Assembly (NCBI GenBank): GCA_039720395.1
Contig: CM077828.1
Coordinates: 23,292,717 to 23,356,716, forward strand
From: Liquidambar formosana
Taxonomy: Eukaryota > Streptophyta > Magnoliopsida > Saxifragales > Altingiaceae
Direction of reading: 5' to 3'
DNA length: 64,000 bases
Shown: piece after piece, positions 21,083 to 32,596 of the stretch
Numbering within the stretch: position 1 is the first letter of the stretch
How the letters are laid out: each line of letters opens with the position of its first letter
Program-made: the position numbers and the translations under genes
Notes under the pieces: generated by a model
What the model was told of the DNA's origin: nothing
The model's database searches: none
The model's input: only the letters and a program-made list of their open reading frames with translations

Positions 21083-22300
21083 TAAGCATAAATGGGCAGC
21101 AAATTAACAGGAACTTTCATTAAAATATTTAGTTATAACATTGAATCATAATTGGAAATAATCCGGTTGGTTTTGAAAGAGGCAGGTTAAAACCTTATGA
21201 TGTGTGCCCTTTTCTTTTCTCTCTTTTTTTCCTTTTTTTTCTTTTTTTGGGGGGGGGGGGGGGAGTCTCATCAAAAGAGAATTTAATGAAACAAGACGAA
21301 ACTTATCTATATAGCTAACCAGTTTTTATACCTGTGGTTGTTACTCTTGGTGATCTTTCTTTTCCAAATGACACTAAATAGCATCTCTAATGGTTGTGCC
21401 AAACCTATAATTTAGCTTATTGGGGGTGCCAGATGATGTGTCGAATATTTAGTTTTGGCACCCCATGGTGCCAACTGCCAAATATGGCACAACTTCTAAC
21501 ATTTTGCAAAATTTTATTCTTGGCACCTCCATTGGCTCAGAGCTAGAACTTTGGCATTGTAGCTATGCCAAATTATAGTTTTGATGCTTTGCATCGAAGA
21601 TGGTCTAATAAAATTCTCCAAAATTTTGTACTTGGCACCCCCATTGGCTTAGGAATGCTCAGAGATAGAACTTTGGCATTGTAACTATGCCTAATTATAG
21701 TTTTGACACTATATATGCATTGGAGATGGTCTAATATAATTCCCCAAAATTTTGCTTTCCCAAAAAAATGAACAATACGAAGGGTGCTTTCTTATATTTC
21801 ACTTTCTTGACAATGAGAGAAAAGAAATTGCTCAACATGGCAATGTTGTTCATGTGGGATATGATTATACATCACCAAATCATTGACTGAAGTGGTTTTC
21901 TGTGCCAATTTGGTGCTAACCGAATATAATTTCTCACCAAGCATAAAGTTACACATGATACTCATGACTTTTGCATTTAGGCACCATGATTGCTGTGAAA
22001 ATCACTTCATAATTGGCAAGAAGTTGAAGAAGATGTTGAGGCTATGGGGGATGGTTGAAACTTGCATGAATTTTGGTAGCTGAGCTAGCAAGCATCTTTT
22101 TAATTAGATGGATCCACTTCTACCCCTTTTGGACCACTTGTGTGGTTGTGTATCATAAAAAAAAATGCTTGCATTATAATAATATCAATCATTTTGGTTT
22201 TAATGAGTTGGTTTTTTTCACCAAAAGATTTCTCTAGTTTGGCTAAGAATTCCAGTATTCCACTGTTTTGGCTGAGGTTTTTTCATGTGTGTATATATAA
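21083..22300. other. Shared non-coding module with GGTGCC/GGCACC repeats
   Basis: This module recurs at 32160-32930/36930-37300 (block A) and 60340-61480 (block C). It contains GGTGCCAACTGCCAAATATG and repeated TTGGCACC words at 21430-21560, and a near-palindrome CAACATGGCAATGTTG at 21834-21849. A T-run/G-run junction lies at about 21227-21263. It is probably an old MITE cluster. No frame is conserved between copies. Confidence 0.5.
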
Positions 22301-23601
22301 GGTGATGATCAGGTAAGCATGTATTGATATAAATTATCACTACAAAAAAAGGGGTAATTCCTGACTAATTTTGTTGACGGTTTCCTAATTTTTGTTGGCA
22401 TGTTGCTGGGCACCGAATTGCGTGCGTTATGTTTGGGAAATATGATGATATATTGGGAGTTGTATTTCGTGCATTTGCGAGTTATATGATATGTTGGATC
22501 AACCCCCAATATATGATGTTGATATAACTTATATTAATATGTGTTGACCTAATCAAAACTATATATATATATCATAATGTGCAATGTAAATTTATTTTAT
22601 GAGATTCTAAGTTCGACCAATTTGTATAATGAGCTTAGCTTTGTTAGGAAGTGATGCCTTCACCAAATCTGTCTTACCTTGAGCCGGGTTTTCCTCCTGG
22701 TGAAGAATGTTGTAGACTTGTAGAGCTTTGTTTATTTGACACGTGTGATTATGCCCCTATGGTGTCATATGCTTTGATTCCACTCAGTATCAACCGTAAG
22801 ATTTCTCCTAATGATTGGAGTACAATATTTAAATAATTCTTCTAGGGTTTAAGGTCCTATCCAATTCAAGAGACCACTATGCCCTTGTGATCTTACCATC
22901 GTCATATTGGATCCATTTAGTGGCCTCACATGCTGCCACGGGAAGGCATGAGTTGGGCCTTTGGGGTTACTGGACCAAAACCCTAGCTTTTCACCTACCA
23001 CCAATGTAGACTATAAACGGTTACCCCGATCTAAAGCTAGTCATATACTCTCTCCCTCACACAAAGATAGGTTAAGTTTGACAAAATACGTAATTTAAGA
23101 AAATTCATCATTGCATTAACTTCTCATTTATTAAATTTCATATTTCTAAAATATATTCTCCTAATTGATATTGGGTTGTGCGAAAAGTAATTCTTGAAAT
23201 AAGAAAGGATAGTATAGGAAAAAAAAAAAAAAAAAATTATCTGATTTTTTAAAATGTCCAAACATTTTGAGACAAAAAAAATTACAAAAATAACCGATTT
23301 TTGTGCGAGGGAGGGAGTAATATTCAAGATTAGTGTAGAGTTTCAAACACTGTAGCATGTGTGCGTTTCAAGCACTGTAGCATTCTTCCTACACGTTCGT
23401 CCTGGTAGGCTCCTACATAGGATTCTCCCTCAACATCAGCCATTAGAATTTTTTGTTTGTTTGTTTGTTTTATGAATGACACTGTGCAACCTTTACATGA
23501 ATTTTTAAGGACTCAGAATCCTCTTCAATACATCAATCCTTCGGTTTTCATCATTGGGTTCATGGTGCATGCCATGTTGCACACTAGCAAATTTGGTACT
23601 A
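22301..23601. other. Block 0 non-coding stretch with one open frame
   Basis: Motifs GATATAACTTATATTAATATG and TGCCACGGGAAGGCATGA are shared with 37640-37760 and 63180-63350. A 61-codon plus frame at 22651-22836 (MPSPNLSYLEPGFPPGEECC...) is unusually GC-balanced for this window. It has no recognised family and no second copy. Its status as a gene fragment is uncertain. Poly-A runs lie at about 23219-23236. Confidence 0.35.
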
Positions 23602-23613
23602 GAAATTGAATTC

Positions 23614-24351
23614 GGATTCAGCCTCAGTGGCTTGGATCAACGAGCACTCCAGATTGTGGAAATTCAACTTTGTCCTAAATGAAATCTTCTCTCTTATCAA
23701 ACACTTGCAGAATGTCGGGGTAAGTCATCAGTTTAGAGAAGCCAATAGCATGGCTGACTGGTTGGCAAAGGATGGTGTTGTCAGAGTTGCCCCTTTTTTC
23801 GCTTGGTTATAATGCTTTTTGTGGAAGCGAGCTGTGGCTTTTATTGCAGCGTGGAGTGGGTGGCTTCTTGGGCTTTGCCCTGTTTTGCTCTGTTTTTGCT
23901 GAATGTCGGAGTGTTCTGTCTTTGGCTATTTTTGGGTTGATGGAATTTTTTGGAGATGGTTCTAGTTATTTGGTTGGGGGTTTGGATTGAGTTGGGAGGT
24001 TTAAAGTCTATCAGATTGGTTCGCAAGGTTCGGGTCAGTGGAGTATTCTCTGCAGTAAGGGTTTTTGAAGGGGTAGTGATTAGAATCTCTACCGGGATTG
24101 GTTTATCTTCTTATGGTCTTCGCTTATATAGCTCTCTTGTGTTCTTGGGAGGCGGGGTGTGTCCTAATTGGTCTTGTGATATAAGTTTTCTCCTTGTTGC
24201 GTTTTTAGGCGTTCGTTGTTTTGTTTGTGAGAGCTGAAGTTTTCTTGGGTGCTTCCTTTGTTGGTGTTTTGCTCTGTGTCCCTAAATCTTACTTTGTTTA
24301 ATAAAATTTCTTTTTCTCATAAGAAAAAAGAAAAAAGAAAAAAAGAAAAAG
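23614..24351 (+). mobile_element. 5'-truncated LINE with RNase H end
   Basis: A 738-base insertion is flanked by a 12-bp duplication with one mismatch (GAAATTGAATTC at 23602-23613, GAAATTCAATTC at 24352-24363). Block B reads straight through the site at about 54017-54032. The plus frame to 23812 contains SVAWINEHSRLWKFNF and QFREANSMADWLAKDGV, the C-terminal half of the RVT_3 RNase H domain found at the end of some plant L1 ORF2 proteins. A GC-richer 3' untranslated region and a TTTAATAAAATTTC plus A-rich tail (24298-24351) follow. This is a typical dead-on-arrival LINE copy. Confidence 0.85.
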
Positions 24352-24363
24352 GAAATTCAATTC

Positions 24364-24905
24364 AATTCTCGCTAAATTTGACCACTATTTATCAGATTTA
24401 TAATTTATTCCTTCAAGTTGAGACAAAAAATAGATTTAAAGTCAATAAATTTGTTCTATTTTAATTTGTGTAATTCCAAACAGCACGTATGACATAAATT
24501 GAATTGGAAACCAATTCGTTTATGTTTTGTATCACTCCAAACGGTCTTGCGATGAACCGCTGATGATGGTATGTTTGATTGTTAAGAGAAGGGATGGAAA
24601 TGAAACCAAACTTTCTTTCACTTAATTTGTTTTTAAGAAAAATTTTATGACAAGTGTATCTAAGGCTGCTTTTTTGGGCATATACAATCTACGTCCCATA
24701 TGTATGGGGTAATTATAGAGTTTTTCAGACCTCACACCACGAAAAAAAAAAAAAAAAAAAAAGAAAAAAAAAAGGGTAAAAAAAAAAGGTCTTTCAAACC
24801 TTAAAGGGATCAAACATTTTTTTTTTTTTTTTTGGTTGAAAATGTGCACTTTGTGAGGCACTTATTAAGGCTCGGTTAACCACTAGACTAATCCTTTTGA
24901 AGTGT
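24364..24905. other. Block end module
   Basis: The sequence is shared with 54030-54300 and 55200-55469. It includes a minus-strand tRNA-like stretch TTAACCACTAGACTAAT near 24877-24893 after a T-run, possibly an old SINE end. It leads directly into the leader module of block A. Confidence 0.45.
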
Positions 24906-25125
24906 TTTTAGCGAGAAACTAGGGCAACTCTCATCATCCGCTTTTCCTTTATATTTACCTATTCTTTTGCAACAACCTGCAACTTTCTCCTTCTCTCTCA
25001 AGCTAAAAATATAACTCTCGCATGCAACATTATGCTTCAAAAGATCTCTTGTCAAGGCTGTAGGTTCTCAGTTTCTCCCTCTCTCCCTCTCTCTCTCTCT
25101 CACTCACTCTCTCTCCCCTATGAAT
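24906..25125 (+). promoter_or_regulatory. Leader-like module, block A copy
   Basis: This copy has CTCATCATCCGCTTTTCC, a TTTATATTTACC TATA-like word and a long CTCTCTC tract. It lies 1.4 kb upstream of the kinase hairpin of block A. The whole module is conserved with the copies at 39912 and 55470 better than much of the intervening DNA. Confidence 0.45.
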
Positions 25126-25542
25126 ACACTCATGCCCGTTGAACTTTTATTTGATCACTTGCACATATATATTAACATATACAAATAGTTATTATTGGAC
25201 AATCTCACATGAGTTCTGGTTGTGCATACTGAATTTTTTATTTTTTTTAAAAAAAAATGAAGAGAAGAAAAAATGACTAAAAGAGTCAAGATTCTATTTG
25301 TCTAAAAATTTGTATGCCTCATTTTCACTAATGCAACCACAAATTCTTGTAGGAATATCTTGGAGATCTTATAGTATTTGGGAATGCTTCAGGACAAAGG
25401 TAAACTTCCATAAATCTTCTTTTATATTCTTTTTATATTTGGGAATGCTTTGGAACAAAAGGTAAATTTCCATAAATGTTCTTTTAATTTATTTAATTTA
25501 TTTTTGTCTTCTTTTATATTATCACGCATGTAATGTATGTAA

Positions 25543-25931
25543 GAGCATCTCCAAAGAGGATGTAAAATTCCACATCAGCGCAAGAAATGGCTATAAAAGG
25601 CATTGCCAATTTTTAAATTTATCTCCAACTGAACTACCTTTACTGACTTGGAATTGGAGCCCATGCATCTTTTGATGTCAAATTTGACATCCTTTAAAGC
25701 ATATGCCTATTTATTTTATTTTTTTGATTATTTTATTCAAAACTTAACCATTTTGAGGTTTGATTCCTTCATTTTTTTAATTTGACATATTGGGTGGAGT
25801 GGTTTTTTTTGAGTAAGCTTTCAAATTTAGCATATCAGGTGGAATAACCAATTTTAAGTAAACCTTCAAATTGCCACAAAAGCTTTCTGTATTTGACATA
25901 AAAAAATTTAACATCTCCATTGGAGATGCTC
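25543..25931. mobile_element. PIF/Harbinger-type MITE, TSD TAA
   Basis: Terminal inverted repeats GAGCATCTCC / GGAGATGCTC bound a 389-base element between TAA duplications (25540-25542, 25932-25934). Block B carries the same insertion at 40538-40928. Block C has the empty site (GTATCTAATGTGAC at 56041-56054). The insertion therefore predates the A/B split but not the split from C. Confidence 0.85.
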
Positions 25932-26508
25932 TAATGTGACTAAATTCTTGGTGAACTTGGAATAGAGAATTATTTTAAATTCGGTAAATAGGGATACCCA
26001 TGTTATAAAAGGTGAGGAGAAAAATTAACAAAGTCTTTGTTTAAATTCATGAACAAGTTCAATAAAAAGAAAATGCACAGTTGGAAAGCTAATGTCCAGT
26101 CCAAAGGAGGTAGAGAAATCCATATAAAGTCAGTTCTTCCAGTATTACCCAACACATCATGAATTGTTTTTTTTATTCATACTAAGATTAGAGATCGAAT
26201 TGGAGTGCAAAAAGGGGAAAAAAGAAGAAAAGAAGAAGAAGATTAGATTGAGAGATGAGATCGATAGAATCCAAAAACAATTTTGTTGGAGTAATAATTT
26301 ACATAAAGCCCTTTTATTCCTACAAAGGTTTTTTTGGTAAGCAAAACTACTTTGCGTTTGTGTTTGTTTTCCTAAAATAAATCTTATCTATCTTTTGGAA
26401 AGATTTGATTGCTAGGTCTAGTTAGTGCTGATTTTCCTATTCCAAACCCCTATAAAAAAAAGAAAAAAGAAAGAAAGAAAAAAAAAGGGCTCCCATTTGA
26501 AGTTCCCA

Positions 26509-27055
26509 ATTTATTGTGGAAACAACAGCTTGGGTATCAGCATCAGCGTACGTAGTTTAAGGTTTGCATTAGTTCTACACTACAATAAGACTTATACATT
26601 GTGATATGAAGACTGAATATTCCCCTCGTCAATAATATGCTCCTAAAGGTTCTAATATCGGCTTATGTAAAGTTGCACCTACATTAGAGCACACCCACAT
26701 TAGCGGTAGCATGAGCGTTAAGGGTACTGATGGCTATGTTGATCCAGATTTAAATGATAAAACAGCATCTTATATATAGAGAATTCGGATGCTTACTCTT
26801 TTGGTATGGTGTAACCTTTTTTGACATATTATGTGCAAATTATTCTTTAACATTGCATTAGTTGGAAAAGCAACCGCTTAGAGAGGGCTTGCTTGGGGAG
26901 ACAATTGATCCTCATATTGTTGACACTGTAAGTGTTGAATTATTGTAGAAGTAGGTTGAAATTGTGGAGAACTGTTTGGCACATAAACGTGACAATAAGC
27001 CCTCCATGGGAGATGAGTTGTTGAACCTAGAGCAAGTTTGGGAATTGTAGGATGC
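26509..27055 (+). pseudogene. CrRLK1L-like kinase C-terminal half, sense arm (block A)
   Basis: Read across several frames, the segment shows LHYLHTTIRLIHCDMKT (catalytic loop), VKGTDGYVDPDL (activation segment), a YSFGMV-like stretch, GETIDPHIVDTVSVELL, and finally KPSMGDELLNLEQVWEL. The last two correspond to the IDP-L-G and RPSMGDVLWNLE-ALQL motifs that typify the C-lobe of CrRLK1L kinases. It is the longest kinase remnant here (about 180 codons) but carries multiple stops and frameshifts. It is a near-identical paralogue of block B 42512-43000 and more distant from block C 56675-57225. Confidence 0.8.
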
Positions 27056-27084
27056 ATCCTCACACTATCTGTCCTTCTTTTTAG

Positions 27085-27660
27085 GTTGTTCCAATGAGCC
27101 CTAGAAAAAAGGACAGATAGTGTGAGGATGAGCCCTGGAGCTCCCAATCTTGCTCTATGTTCCACAACTCATCTTCCATGGATGTCCTATTGTCACGTTC
27201 CTGTGCCAAATACTTCTCTATAATTTTGACATACTTTTGCAACCATTAGACGCTCATAGTGTGAACAATATGAGAATCAATAATATTCCCCAACAAGCCT
27301 TCTCTGAGGCACTACTTCACCAACCAAACTACAAGATGTTAAAGTATGCCTTGTACATAGTACCTCGAAAAGGGTTATACACAAAGGGTAGCCATCATGA
27401 GATTATAAGATGATGGATTATCATATAATTGGGGTCTACATACCCGTCAGTTCCCATGACACCTATGCTGATCGATGTAAACATGCTCTAATTTTGGTGC
27501 AACTTTATGTGGTTGAAATTAGAAACTCTATGTCTAGGAAAACACTTCTTATCGAGAAGAATATTCATAGTTTTTATATCACGATGGATGACTTTGCCAT
27601 AGTGTGGAGATAATGCGACCCGTAAGTTGCACTGATGCATATCTCCAGCCATTTTTTCCA
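27085..27660 (-). pseudogene. CrRLK1L-like kinase C-terminal half, antisense arm (block A)
   Basis: The minus strand repeats the same domain span as 26509-27055: HLSWKKWLEICISATYG, a catalytic-loop remnant, LFEVLCTRHTL (helix after the FG turn), and the MEDELWNIEQDWEL end. A 21-base match around GGACAGATAGTGTGAGGATG joins the arms at the centre (about 27050-27135). Arms are roughly 75-80% alike, so the fold-back is older than the A/B duplication. Confidence 0.75.
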
Positions 27661-27729
27661 TGATAAATGGGAAAAGTCTTGGATTTATCTAGTTTTGCTA
27701 AGAACTCCATTGCTATGTGGTTTTGTTTG

Positions 27730-28620
27730 TGTAAGGTTGGCGATTTGTTAATGATAGTGATAGCTGCTTGGTTCAAATTATTAATAATTCTAATCTTGAT
27801 CTTGACCACCCTAGGGCTCATCTTCTTAATTAGATTTGGAAAATTAATGTTCTTCCTTGAATTCATGTTTCCTTTGGACACTCACTGGAGGTCATTTACC
27901 TTACTTCTCATTTCCTAAGTGTGCGTTTGGTGTACTGTTTCAAAATAAAAAGGCCTTTTGGAAAAAAAAATGGATATTTGGTGAATATACATTTTAAATT
28001 TTCTCATGTAAAATGGATAATCATCAAGATTTTTTTAGTTTTATTAGTTACACTTTTTGTCTTTTTACAAACGTCATTTTGAAAAGTTATTCTGAGTAGC
28101 TTTTGCTAAATTGCTTTTTGGAGTAAATGACTTTTTTTAAAAGAGAGTTTGAGTGACTCACCAAACCCTCGTAAAATAATGAAAATGACTTTTATCCTTA
28201 AAAAAACCTTTTGAGACCTTCCAAAAGGTTTGCCAAACATCCGCTTAATTATTGCAATGAGAATATTCTAGATAATTGTATTTTTTGTGAGTCTAATAAA
28301 GAAGGCATTGAACATCAGAACATGTCTACAAGACTTAGCCCAGTTATATATATTGTAAGTATTTGGGATAGTATTTCAATACAATGCCCCACTCCTCTTT
28401 TATATATTGGGTCCTTTGTTGACTATTTGGATCAGCTACATAGCAATTAGAAGTATTATGGGAATCTTTATAAGATTTGAATATTTTTTTTTTTTTTTTG
28501 TTAAATATCAAATGTAGCTATTTGGGTCTAGTGTGTCTGGAATCATGGAAATCAGGTTCATTTTAACGGGCCATCGATCCTCCTGCCTTTGTTTTGGGTA
28601 AGGCTTCTGCATAGTTTATG
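27730..28620 (+). pseudogene. LINE-type zf-RVT remnant (block A)
   Basis: Frames include IWKINVL at about 27827 and a CX2C...H pattern in NCIFCESNKEGIEHQN (about 28275-28325). Near 28545 a VWNHGNQVHFNG stretch resembles the tryptophan/RN linker before RNase H in plant non-LTR retrotransposon proteins. The unit is the same as 46776-47480 plus 43690-43846 in block B. Stops and T-runs break it throughout. Confidence 0.6.
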
Positions 28621-28639
28621 GAATCTGTGGTCGTAGTTT

Positions 28640-29105
28640 ATCCTTAGTGGAATCTAATTTATGCAACTGCACGTATTGGAAGAGATATTAACATTCTGGG
28701 GTTGATTTTTGAGGTGAGACTTCCAAGACATTATAGGGGAGAATCCCAAAGGTTCGAGGCGAAGCCCCCAGCCAAAATTTTTGACCCGTTTTGTTACTTG
28801 GGCAATTTTTACCTGATTCGGTTTCTTTGTAATAACCCGCATATATAAGGTTTTTGGACTTAGGGTATGTTTCTTAAGTGAGTAGAGCCGTCAATGGGAG
28901 GGAGAGCAAAAAGGGGATATGGGTTTTGAGAGTGTTTGCAGTTTTCACTCTTTGTAATCTTTTGCATATAATGGATTGATCATCACCGCCCGTAAATATA
29001 GGCATTTTGCTAAACTATGTAAATCTTGCGTTTTTTCTTTTTGTGTTTGATTTATTTTTCTTGTTATTGATTAATTTGTTGATGTTTTTGAGTTTCCGCA
29101 CAACA
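28640..29105 (+). mobile_element. Copia solo LTR remnant
   Basis: The sequence has GGGGTTGATTTTTGAGGTGA, CCCAAAGGTTCGAGGCGAAG, a CATATATAAGG TATA-like box, then an ATCACCGCCCGTAAATATAG element and an end in TTTCCGCACAACA. This order (U3, TATA, R-U5, CA end) is that of a plant Copia LTR. Its end abuts AAATGG of the kinase fragment. The left boundary is not fixed. Confidence 0.6.
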
Positions 29106-29385
29106 AAATGGATTCTTTCATGACCAACTCCATAAGTCTGACTTTCCTCATTTGTCGTGGAAACAATTATTTAAGATTTGCATTGGTGTAGTTCGAGGAT
29201 TGCAGTATCTTTACACTGCAGCAAGACTTATACATTGTGACGTAAAGACTTCCAATATTCTCCTCATCGAGAATTTTGTTCCTAATTTTTTTTATTTCAA
29301 CCTACATAAAGCTGCATTTACGTTGTAGCATACCCACATCATCACGGGCCTTAAGGGTACTCATGGCTATCTTGATTTGGATTAT
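29106..29385 (+). pseudogene. CrRLK1L-like kinase fragment, sense arm (second hairpin of block A)
   Basis: The open frame reads NGFFHDQLHKSDFPHLSWKQ, then VVRGLQYLYTAARLIHCDVK, then TSNILLIENFVPN, and after a shift TGLKGTHGYLDLDYLTSK. HRD is changed to HCD. It is the sister of 1344-1532 in block 0, including the LTR directly upstream. Confidence 0.75.
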
Positions 29386-29725
29386 CTGACAAGTAAGTTG
29401 GATCAAGATAGCTATGAGTACCTTGACTTGGGTATGTTCTAATTTTGGTGCAACTTGACATAGGCCGAAATAAAAAAAACTTAGGAACAAAATTTTTATC
29501 GAGGTGATTATTTGTTGTCTTTACGTCATGATATGATGTATAACTTTTGCTATAGTGTGGAGATAGTGCAACTTGCGAGTCGCACTGATGTAAATCTCAA
29601 GTCATCTGTTTCCACGTCATTCGTGGAAAGTTTGACTTATAGAGGTTTCTATAAAAGGGTCCATTTGCGTTTTCATAAACAATGATCATCTCTTACTAGT
29701 CTACTACTCATCACAGTGGCCAATA
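29386..29725 (-). pseudogene. CrRLK1L-like kinase fragment, antisense arm (second hairpin of block A)
   Basis: The minus strand carries GTHSYLDPTYLSDNPNQ, a catalytic-loop remnant and GPFYRNLYKSNFPR. The centre of the hairpin is the activation-segment codons themselves: GGTACTCATGGCTATCTTGA at 29356-29375 pairs with its complement at about 29402-29423. Confidence 0.7.
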
Positions 29726-29896
29726 AACGAAACAAGCTAGGTGGTGATATCATACCATCTGTCTTACTGAATAAGTGGTTTAGCTAATCCCACCTATCCA
29801 TGTGAAACATCTTTTGAAAATCCAAACAATTCAAATAATTTTTCTTTTTTAAAGTTCCATTTATTTTATATCAACGTACCTAATTCTCCCCCTTTA

Positions 29897-30109
29897 GGCC
29901 ATGTTTGTTTAGTTGGAATGGAATGAGCGGAAATGGAATCTGATTCCATACTTGATGTAGTCTAGAATGGAAAGAGATTAAAAATGGTTGTCCAAATACA
30001 TTATTTGATTTCATTCCCATTTAAATTACCTCATTCAAACACATTGTATGGAATGAATTAAAATGTGATTCCATTCCATCTTTTCCATTCCAACTAAACA
30101 AACATGGCC
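29897..30109. mobile_element. PIF/Harbinger-type MITE, TSD TTA
   Basis: GGCCATGTTTGTTTAGTTGG and its complement end a 213-base element flanked by TTA (29894-29896, 30110-30112). The interior repeats GGAATGGAAT/ATTCCATTCC. A relative lies at 49127-49355. Confidence 0.85.
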
Positions 30110-30224
30110 TTAGGGTTGATTCTTGGGCCAATGCTGCCATGCATTTCCCGTAATTCCTTAAGGTGAAGAACGACATAGCAAGATCACTAGGAGTGAAAGT
30201 TAAAAAGTTAAATGGATTTAATAT

Positions 30225-30720
30225 GAGAATCAAAGCAGTGATCAATGAACTGAAATAGATAATTGAGAACAACAACGTATGTTATAACAATGAGAAGATA
30301 ACACTTGTGCTGTGTACTTCCCCATGAGAAATAATAGTAGAAGCTACAACTTGCTACAAATACAATAGCCTAGAGCTTAATTAAATTACAATAAACTTGT
30401 GCCTATACCCAAATGATGAAACATGACTGCATTTGTTTTGGGTAAAGCTTCTTCTTGCTTTAAGGATATTATCAATTGGCGCTCTTTTTCCCATCTATTT
30501 TATATACTAAAGTTTCCTTTCAGAGTTCTAGAATTTCAAAATGTTGCAGGTTTATCTCTTGGAAGCCACCTCCTATATATATATATACATATCTATGGTC
30601 GATCAGGCTGAATCTTGATTGTAGATTTGTAGAACAGCGGAAGCATGTCCTCTATTGGCAGGATCTTTTCATCTGAGGAATTTATCAATTTTTATGGCAA
30701 AGTGTCTAGCTTTTAAGAGA
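30225..30720 (+). pseudogene. Module with RNase H remnant (block A)
   Basis: The first part matches 1965-2175 and 48571-48740. From 30410 it matches 50650-50920 and the block 0 and C RNase H remnants (SWKPPP, then a (TA)n expansion, then RLNLDC). The microsatellite at about 30571-30591 destroys the frame. Confidence 0.45.
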
Positions 30721-32160
30721 AGGGATTCCAAGTGCTAGTCAGCATGCATGGTTTCACTCATATCATTGTTGAAGTGATTCTCAAGTTCTTATTCATGTTC
30801 TTCAATGGAAATAAAAGTGTCCATGTAGCAAATTATCAATAGTTGGTTCCAGTCTTTTTTGTTCATGCTGAATTTAGCTGATGGCCTGATGGTCTACTTA
30901 CATTCTTTTCACTTGTTGAGTGAAAAATCCTAAGCATTGATACCCATTTGTCGATATCGGGGGTTAGGGATAGATTCTACTGATTGTCAAAAAAAGCAAA
31001 AAATGTGATGACAATTTTTGTTATGTAAAATCTGTTTTAATTTGCACGTCTAAATCAAAGTAAAATGTGATGACAATTTGCTTGTTTATTTCAACATAAA
31101 ATGTGTGATGAACTTTTTGGCATTATATACTACATTCTCCATTTTTATTTCCTAAAAATATGCTTAAAAATCCATTACCTTTCCTGAAACTATTCTTAGT
31201 CGTGGGTTTTTTTTTTTTTTTTTCATTTAATGTGTTGTATTTCCTAGAATTTGAAAAAGAAAACAAAACTATAATTTCTTATTGCCATTTTAACCAATTA
31301 ACGACTCTGTATTTTATGGATGGAGCACTCAAATGCTCACATTCAAAACACTCCTTGACATGAATATGAGCCATGCAAAAATTTGAACCAGAAAATGTCC
31401 ATCTTTGAAGCAAAGACAAGATCATAAATTTGATAGCTTCTACTTAAAAATGGAAAAAGTAAACAGAAGTGGGCATGCATTAACAATAGAGGGAAGAACT
31501 CAAGAGCCAACCCTTTTTTGTATTTTTTTATAAATCTTTTTATAATAAGGGTGTTTGGAGGTTTCACACCCTAATTAATCCCTTGGACACGTGGAGATTG
31601 AATGCAGGCAGAGTGAATATTTGTAGAATATAAGAGAGGAAAATCCAAAAATGTTTATCATTATTATTCTTTTCGCAATTCAAACAGAGGATTAAAATTA
31701 GGTGAAGTAGTGAACTAGTTTAGGCTTGGGTTTTATTATGGGGAATTACAGGTTGGTCCGGCTACGAGTAAATTAATAATTAGATATCAATACAAATACA
31801 AATGATCGAATACTAACTTCATAGACTACTAACTTTCATCTATATGTAATTATTTGTCCACAGCCGGACCAATCTAATAATTCCCCTGCAAGTGGTTGAT
31901 GACCACTTTAACATGGGCAAAACCCATCTAATGCGAAATTTCAACCCTAAAAACTAACAAATATATTTGTTATGGTTGTGTGATTGGCATATTTGAGTGT
32001 CCAAACTTTTGAGAAGTCTGATCAACTGTTGAAGCATGACAACTCTACACGCTAATTTTTTTAATCTTGGAAAATTCACCCACTGTATAAAAAAAGAAAA
32101 AAAAAAAAAGAAAAAAAAAAAAGAGGTCTCACCAAACAAGAATTAAAAGGAGCCCATGGT
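30721..32160. other. Non-coding module shared with 50930-52330
   Basis: The stretch is colinear with block B up to 31665. After that, 31711-31962 appears in opposite orientation in block B (52049-52317). It includes a small TIR element at 31740-31886 whose ends are GGGGAATTACAGGTTGGTCC and its complement. No gene is seen. Confidence 0.55.
31740..31886. mobile_element. Small TIR element (MITE)
   Basis: A 147-base element has inverted ends based on GGGGAATTA and GGTTGGTCCGGCT/AGCCGGACCAATC. The block B counterpart is 52125-52287. No clear target duplication is visible. Confidence 0.6.
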
Positions 32161-32383
32161 TGTTACTTTTGGTGGTCTATAGCTAGCCGGATTTTTATGC
32201 CCATGGTTGTTACTTTTGGTGGTCCTTTTTTTTTCTTTTTTTCTTTTCTTTTTTTCAAATGACATAGTAAGATAATTTCTAGTGGAGCTAATTTGGCACC
32301 AAGATAACAAAAACACTTTGTGATGGGGGTACCAAATGGCGTGTCAAATTTTAGCTTCGGCATCCCATGGTGCCAACTGCCAA

Positions 32384-32596
32384 TTTTTTTTGTTTTTTTT
32401 TTTTTTTTTGATCAACGAAAAATGATATATATTAACAAAAGGAGCAAAATACACCTAGCACCCAGCAGAAACATAGCAGCAAAAGAGAAAAACAGGGGAA
32501 TGAGCACCCACGCCTGGAAACAAAAAACACCCACGCCCAAGCCCTGAACATAGCTAAAGAAAGATAAAAAGATAGAAGAGAAACAGTTGGCAGTTG
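32384..32596 (-). mobile_element. LINE 3' end fragment
   Basis: A 213-base insertion lies between 13-bp duplications TGCCAACTGCCAA (32371-32383, 32597-32609). On the minus strand it ends TATATCATTTTTCGTTGATC plus a poly-A tail. It is a severely 5'-truncated LINE. Block C shows the uninterrupted site at 60938-60955. Confidence 0.8.

Noticed and set aside
22337..22360. CACTACAAAAAAAGG, possible start of another CACTA element
   Set aside because: No matching right end, subterminal array or 3-bp duplication was found nearby; at most a fragment.
24622..24861. 79-codon minus-strand frame with poly-F and poly-K
   Set aside because: It is generated by A/T homopolymers and has no conserved copy in block B.
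24877..24893. tRNA gene
   Set aside because: Only a short tRNA-like stretch is present, without a complete cloverleaf or B box at the right distance.
27667..27918. 83-codon hydrophobic plus-strand frame
   Set aside because: Its frame differs from the zf-RVT-like frame in the same DNA and is broken in blocks B and C.
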